In this document: in pieces, positions 58,630 through 64,000 of the stretch
How the letters are laid out: every line of letters starts with the position of its first letter
Position numbering within the stretch: the stretch's first letter is position 1
NCBI RefSeq assembly: GCF_964340395.1
Contig: NC_135556.1
Location: 20,753,723 to 20,817,722 of the forward strand
DNA: 64,000 bases
Direction of reading: 5' to 3'
Source of the DNA: Glandiceps talaboti
Taxonomy: Eukaryota > Hemichordata > Enteropneusta > Spengelidae
Notes under the pieces: generated by a model
Told to the model about the DNA's origin: nothing
The model's input: only the letters and a program-made list of their open reading frames with translations
Databases searched by the model: none
Translations under genes and position numbers: made by a program

Positions 58630-59860
58630 AACCTGAAGGATAAAATGTTTTCATATGTACACACATCTTTCATATATTCTTGCCACGAATATGATCAAAA
58701 CAAGTTGACTATGCAATATATAACAGTGTGCTGACAATCAGTTAAACTAATTTACTTGCATGTAATTGTGAATGACACACAAGGAACTGGTTTAATGTAT
58801 TCTTACAAACATATTATTTGCCCAATAATGAAATCTTTCCGCTTCTATCGTGTCTTTTGACCAAGAGATCCACTCTTTCTTTCTCCCTATGGTACCTTAT
58901 TTATGTCTGGCCACTATGTCACTTTCAAATGGCTGTTTCACTGATTTAGACATACGTTTGACCTTATAGGTAGTAGTACTAGTATGTTCAGATTCAAACC
59001 GTCGAGATTATCTCTATATACGAATAATTATATCTTTATTTATCAATTTATTCATTCCTCTTTTTTCCATATTTCACTAATATTAACAACAGTTCAAGTA
59101 TAAGATTTGTCTCTCAAGGTGAGAGTTTGTTAAATCTCAACGATCCATTGGCAACAAAGGAAAGTCACAGAAAGTAGTCGGGAAGAAAGCATCACCAACG
59201 ACGTATCTTAAGAGTTTGTAGTTTGTGTAATACAATTCAATGGGACGTGAAATCTATTGTCAGTATATCGCAGAGAAGATCCGTGTAATTACAAAGAATA
59301 TGATTTATATGTTGGATGTTTCACTTTCAACCCCTGATATATTAGCACATTTATATCCAATTATTATTAGTGTACATGGTTCAATTTTCTCTCTCTCCCT
59401 CACACTGATATGAATGTCACGATTTTCCATTTTCAAAACCAAGCAATTAGACGCCACAAGTGCTCGTGAAGTTGCTGTATCATTATTACTATGCGAGTGA
59501 GGTTGTTCGGTCAAACATGTGAGCTACGAAGTTCACTGCTTGGTGTTGCTCACATACTCGGCCTAACGGCCTCACTGGCATAGCTCTCTATGTTATAGCA
59601 TGAAGATAGGAGTGATACAGCAACTTTATGAACACCTGCATAAGATGCAATATCACTATCACTATAAAACAAATGTGTTTATCCTTATTAGAAGACATCA
59701 TATTTCAGCTGAAATCCGACTTTTGATTTCCATATCATTGACACTGTGATGTGTTGACCATGACAAACTGGCCAAAGTGTTATTCTTACCAAAACAGATA
59801 GAGTAGTATGTACATGTTATTAATGTTGCATTTCTTATATACAACTGCTGACGTCATCAA
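58630..59860. other. Intergenic region between convergent genes
   Basis: It holds the MITE at 59469-59626 and probably the 3' UTR of the minus-strand gene that ends at 59861. I see nothing else that can be supported. Confidence 0.5.
59469..59626. mobile_element. 158-bp cruciform MITE with perfect 14-bp terminal inverted repeats
   Basis: AAGTTGCTGTATCA at the left is exactly reversed as TGATACAGCAACTT at the right. Inside, ATGCGAGTGAGGTTGTTCGG pairs with CCTAACGGCCTCACTGGCAT, and GTGAGC...GTTCAC and TTGCTCACATAC give a further stem. Almost the whole element can fold on itself. There is no coding frame. Confidence 0.75.
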
Positions 59861-62428
59861 CTAGTCCACCTTAACAAGTAGCCCGGACATAATCACAGAT
59901 CCACGTTGTTTAGTAAACCATTCGATTTCCTGGTTGCTGAAGTTTGGATCTATTTCCGAGGCTGCTCCAATAGTTTCAGGCCCAACACTGTAGCTGTCTG
60001 GTTTTATTCGGACTTGGAAAACCACCCTTGCCTGATATGATTGGTTTGTGACAGTGTCGGTAAATCTAGGTGGGTAGATGATAGAAACAAGTAGACTAAT
60101 AACAGAACAAGATATTGCAAACACATTTTTCTCTGAGTCCTGAGTACCAATGGCTCGACTGTATTAAATACACTGTAAATTTTCAAAAAGACTATAATTT
60201 CTTTAGGTAATAAAAGGAACTACATGAAAACAAAACTACATTTATCGATTAAGGAAAGAATCGCCAGTCGCTAGGTATACTCATAGTATGGTTTACTCGA
60301 CTGAACGATTCGTCATTGTGCATGCTTCAAGTGTTAATCACTCATTATTGCTTAACAGCAGCGCCAACAACGACGAATCTACCAAGTTAGCAGATACACA
60401 TAGTATCATGTTATGTAGGCACTTGTAACCGACGAGGGCGTTCTTTACAAGGGGATTAGCCGGACATTTTCTAAATTCAAAACTATTGTTATTTGATCGA
60501 AGTATAAAGGTAAAAACAAACGCCTTGAACGAATTCTTGGATTTTGAGATAGTCTACAGTGAGAGAGAGGGGACCTTGATTATTCAAGATGAATTACAAC
60601 GGCAAAATTGATAAAATAAGAAGTGATATATTGGACATACCCGACAGGATAAGCGTAGACGTTGCATCCAGCGTATCTGATACTAGGCGACAAGAAGATG
60701 TGTTTAGTGTCAAAGCCTTCTGGTTTATCGTTGTCTGTGTAGTGACCTGGGCGTTCTCCTAATACTTCTCCTCCCATTGTCTCGTCTCCTGTCATTATAC
60801 AATTTATGGATATATCTTGAACATTTTTGATACTATGATAAATTACTTCATCACATCATATAAATGATATATTGATACCAGCTTTGAGTTCAGTTGAATT
60901 GCTAGTAGTGGCTAAATGTACTCCAGTAAGTATGTGCACAAGCCTGTAAATACCTTATAAATATGCAGAATAAACTACGCCCAAACATGTGTATACTCAG
61001 CTTGTGTCCCTTTAATTAACATTAATGTCCCGTGTAAGGTTACTGTCATCACATATATTGGACATTTAACTGACTTTGATTTCCCACTGTATATTGTAGA
61101 TTAATAGTGAACAGACCAGGAAATGAACAAACATGACACTACTTTATATATTCATACGATTATGATTCAAAACGAAAGAAACTTACCAGGCATGAGTAAT
61201 TGTCCATTGTCGAGAATAGATCGAATTGCATCACGTCTCGTACCATGAAATGCAACATGCCAATTATTAAATACGTCATGGGCTTGAGCTCCTGGTGGAA
61301 CCCTGCAAGAAACGAGTGAAAAAACACGTAGTCCATTTTTTAGCCTATAAACTAAGTTAATAATAACAACAGGAATGGTTCGAGTATTACAAAGTGAAGT
61401 GACCGGAATACGCCACGGAAAGGTCTGTCCTCCTATCCGCAAATAATTTAGCGTACATATACACAATATGAATCTAAATCCTAATCCTAGGAAAGAAGTT
61501 TTGTATGCCCAGCGACACCTTGTACTTTCCGTTTACTATACTCCAATCCGTTTCAGAATTTAGGAAAAGTAAGAAGACGGTCATGTAATGTATAAATAAA
61601 GCACGTATACTGGGTTGACTTGATAAGGTCTGTTCCTGGCATAAGTTGACCCAGTCCAGTCGTTTCAGCATGAGCAAGCAATTTCGATGAGATGAGATAT
61701 ACATTTCAGTGAGACTGGCAGCAAGGCTTCACGTTAAGATAAACATAATTCAATGTATGTATTTCAAAATGTACACTCTATTTGGTCACTTTAAAATTGG
61801 ACATTTGAGAGTTTAACACGTGTCTATTGTAATATTGGTAGACAGTGAGTGTATATCCTGCTACTGTTTACATTACTGGGTAAATCCAGAGCAGACACTT
61901 TGGAAGCGATTACTGTATAATATCTTTATTGTATCTATCTTACTAGTACATGTGTTGCACTTGTAATCAGTCTCACTGAACTGATCGAAACTGCATGCTC
62001 AAACAAAATTCTCTGTAAGTATCCGAGATTAACTGAGCGAGCCAACATGCTCATCCAGCGCCATCAAATATACCACCATATGAATACTTAGCCCTCCGAA
62101 CATACTTGACGGCACACCATACTTACTTTAAAGCAATTCGGTACCAGCCAATTGGGACTGCATAATCTCTGGCTGGTTGGCCACGAGTATAATACAGGCT
62201 GTCTCCCCTTGAAGTGTGGCACTTGGTGCAGTAACACATGTCAAAATCATTGTCGAAAAACACATCTAGAAAATGAACAATAAAGACAATTTATCTGAAA
62301 AATTTGAGTTAAAAAACCCCCAAAACACCAGTATGATAATTCTGAAATGAGCAAATAAGACTATTCTTAGTCACAACTACCCTAATTTATTCCTAGATAA
62401 TCACTACCAATACTTAGATCATAATCAC

Positions 62429-62494
<66 letters not shown>

Positions 62495-63054
62495 TCCCAC
62501 CACCGCCGCCGCCGCCGCCGCCGCCACCACCACCACCATCACCACCACCACCACCACCGGCACCACCACCACCACCACCACCACCACAACAACAACAACA
62601 ACAACAAACAAACAATGACACTCAAAACAACATTTACCCAATCTTTTTCCTTTAACATAAACGTCTTATCGTGTTATCTTCACTTACCAGGAATATCAAG
62701 GTCTTCCTTAAACCGTAAACATAAGTCTTTGTAGTCACATGGTTTATTTCCGTTGATTTCCTGAGAAGCTACAGTACCAGGACTAGGTGGATCTGAGAGA
62801 TCAGTTTATACGATTTGATATGTGGCAGAATATATAAAGAAGGGAAAACATATTCATAAGTGTAAAAACAGTTTGACATATCATTGGTACTTATATATAG
62901 AAATAATGTAATAGATGTACAGACATTTGAAACTCATGGAAATACATACATAGATACTTAGTCTTCTTACTTATACTTGCCTATAGACAAACATATAGTT
63001 AGACAGGCAAACACAGAGGCATACAAACAGACAGATCGACAGACAGACAGACAA

Positions 63055-63108
<54 letters not shown>

Positions 63109-64000
63109 TACAACCACCTTACCTGGTGGTTTGAGGGGCGGTTTCAGAATCATCAACGCTCTCTCTGCAGCTTGACGAATAGAAATGATGTCGTTTTTCA
63201 TAGCTGAACGTAGACATGGAAAAACTGTCGGCTCTTCGGCAACCCTGCTTCTCAACTTTCGATGTTTACCAAGTTCCCATAATACATTGATGGCACATTC
63301 TCCTTCCATCGGCAGGTTCAAACCCACAAGCTGTACTAGTAAGGGGATCGAACGCCCATTGTCTAAGATCTTCACAGCATTACCTTCATTTCTCGCAATC
63401 CTACCAAGCCCTACTACTACTTCCTTCGCTGTATATCTATTGTAGATCAAGTTTTTACAGTCCATAGCTCCCGCGAAGACGTTAATAATATGACTAATAA
63501 CGGTTGTGTTTGTTCCAAGCACATCAACATTGTCGTCGGAATAGATGTGGGAAATTGTGAATAGTGCAAGCATTGCTAAGTCTGTGTTTTCACAATGAAG
63601 GAAAGGCTTGAGTTTAGCACTTGTCTCCAAATTCATATACACCTGTTTATTTTCAGCAGCCTTCGCACAGTTGTGTAATATTGATAATGTTGACAAGACC
63701 GGGTGCAGTTCTTCCTGTAAATGAAGAAAAACAAGGTGTGTGGTAAACCAAATAGGTAGGTACATGCAGATAGGTAGGTAGGTAGGTAGGTGGGTGGGTA
63801 TTAAAGTTTTCACGTTAAATTATCACAGTGTTAAAACTGAAATGCAAACGAAATATGTCCTAAGAAGTATTACCTCTGTTTGGTAACTTGGTCCACTCGT
63901 CTCTAAGTCATGAAGTAAGTCACTCAGCAAACCACACTCGCCGAAAAATTTACATAATTTGACACTGCACTCCGAGTAGTTCCAGCACGTCTCCAGTATT
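59861..64000 (-). CDS. Armadillo-repeat protein with C-terminal ADP-ribosyltransferase-like domain (5' part outside window)
   Basis: Seven exons, all in phase, in transcript order: 64000 (continues outside) to 63874, 63123-63714, 62688-62792, 62127-62265, 61187-61302, 60641-60788, 59861-60065. They encode the last 476 residues. The first about 240 are helical ARM-type repeats (LSILHNCAKAAENKQVYM, LAMLALFTISHIYSDDNV, CAINVLWELGKHRKLRSRV, SIRQAAERALMILKP). A linker leads to a Cys cluster (MCYCTKCHTSRGD), then YAVPIGWYRIAL, then WHVAFHGTRRDAIRSILDNG, then HIFLSPSIRYAGCNVYA and finally NQEIEWFTKQRGSVIMSGLL before the stop. HGT followed by IL-x-x-G, a later IFLS strand and a final E-rich strand follow the order of the PARP H-Y-E fold, with Phe where the central Tyr is expected. 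Catalysis is unproven. I do not recognise a named vertebrate orthologue. Confidence 0.85.
62418..62605. repeat. Compound (CAT)n-(CCG)n-(CCA)n-(CAA)n repeat
   Basis: About 185 bases of trinucleotide repeats changing type in series. The array is intronic in the ARM/ART-like gene, between 62265 and 62688. The Asp and Gly frames across it are artefacts. Confidence 0.95.
63030..63110. repeat. (GACA)n microsatellite beside an exon
   Basis: About 80 bases of GACA ending about 12 bases from the donor of the 63123-63714 exon. In transcript sense it is a (TCTG)n tract at the start of the intron. Confidence 0.9.
63767..63799. repeat. (TAGG)n/(TGGG)n short repeat
   Basis: About 32 bases of GGTA/GGTG tetranucleotides, intronic in the ARM/ART-like gene. 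Confidence 0.8.

Noticed and set aside
62382-62641. Gly/Asp and Val/Met homopolymer frames
   Set aside because: Trinucleotide repeats inside an intron.

Overview
The window is metazoan nuclear DNA. It has intron-rich genes with GT-AG introns, long AT-rich introns, many microsatellites, short hairpin transposons, tRNA-derived SINEs and one 100-N assembly gap (26401-26500). The proteins are bilaterian. The repeat style suggests a marine invertebrate, perhaps a hemichordate or another invertebrate deuterostome. That placement is a guess, because no rRNA or mitochondrial marker is present.

Layout. (1) 1-15.7 kb is mostly non-genic. It holds two exon-like minus-strand segments of an unidentified gene (3601-3685, 4933-5055), an inverted-repeat element (5.6-6.0 kb), a SINE, two hairpin repeats and long CT and TG tracts. 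(2) 15776-29008, minus: DIS3/RRP44, the catalytic exosome ribonuclease, in 20 recognisable exons. One exon runs into the N gap, and the last coding exon was not found. (3) 33955-54649, minus: an HSPA4/HSP110 chaperone gene, complete in 18 exons (862 residues). Its second intron contains a minisatellite of about 2.1 kb, and its promoter has a TATA box and a strong heat-shock element array. (4) 55.1-55.75 kb: a decayed LINE reverse-transcriptase fragment. (5) 55994-58174, plus: a single-exon gene encoding an unusual BTB-BTB-BACK-kelch protein of 726 residues. (6) 59861 to beyond 64000, minus: the 3' part of a gene for an armadillo-repeat protein. Its C-terminus looks like an ADP-ribosyltransferase (PARP-like HGT...E) fold. 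I could not place this protein in a named family.

DIS3 and HSPA4 are in tandem. HSPA4 and the BTB-kelch gene are head to head. The BTB-kelch gene and the ARM/ART-like gene are tail to tail. There is no operon logic. All exon limits were read by hand from reading frame, splice sites and phase agreement, and the exon series listed for each gene are phase-consistent.

The best leads are the ARM plus ART-like protein, the intronless double-BTB kelch protein, the heat-inducible HSP110 promoter, a tandem triplication of a DIS3 exon/intron boundary, and the higher-order minisatellite inside the HSP110 gene.
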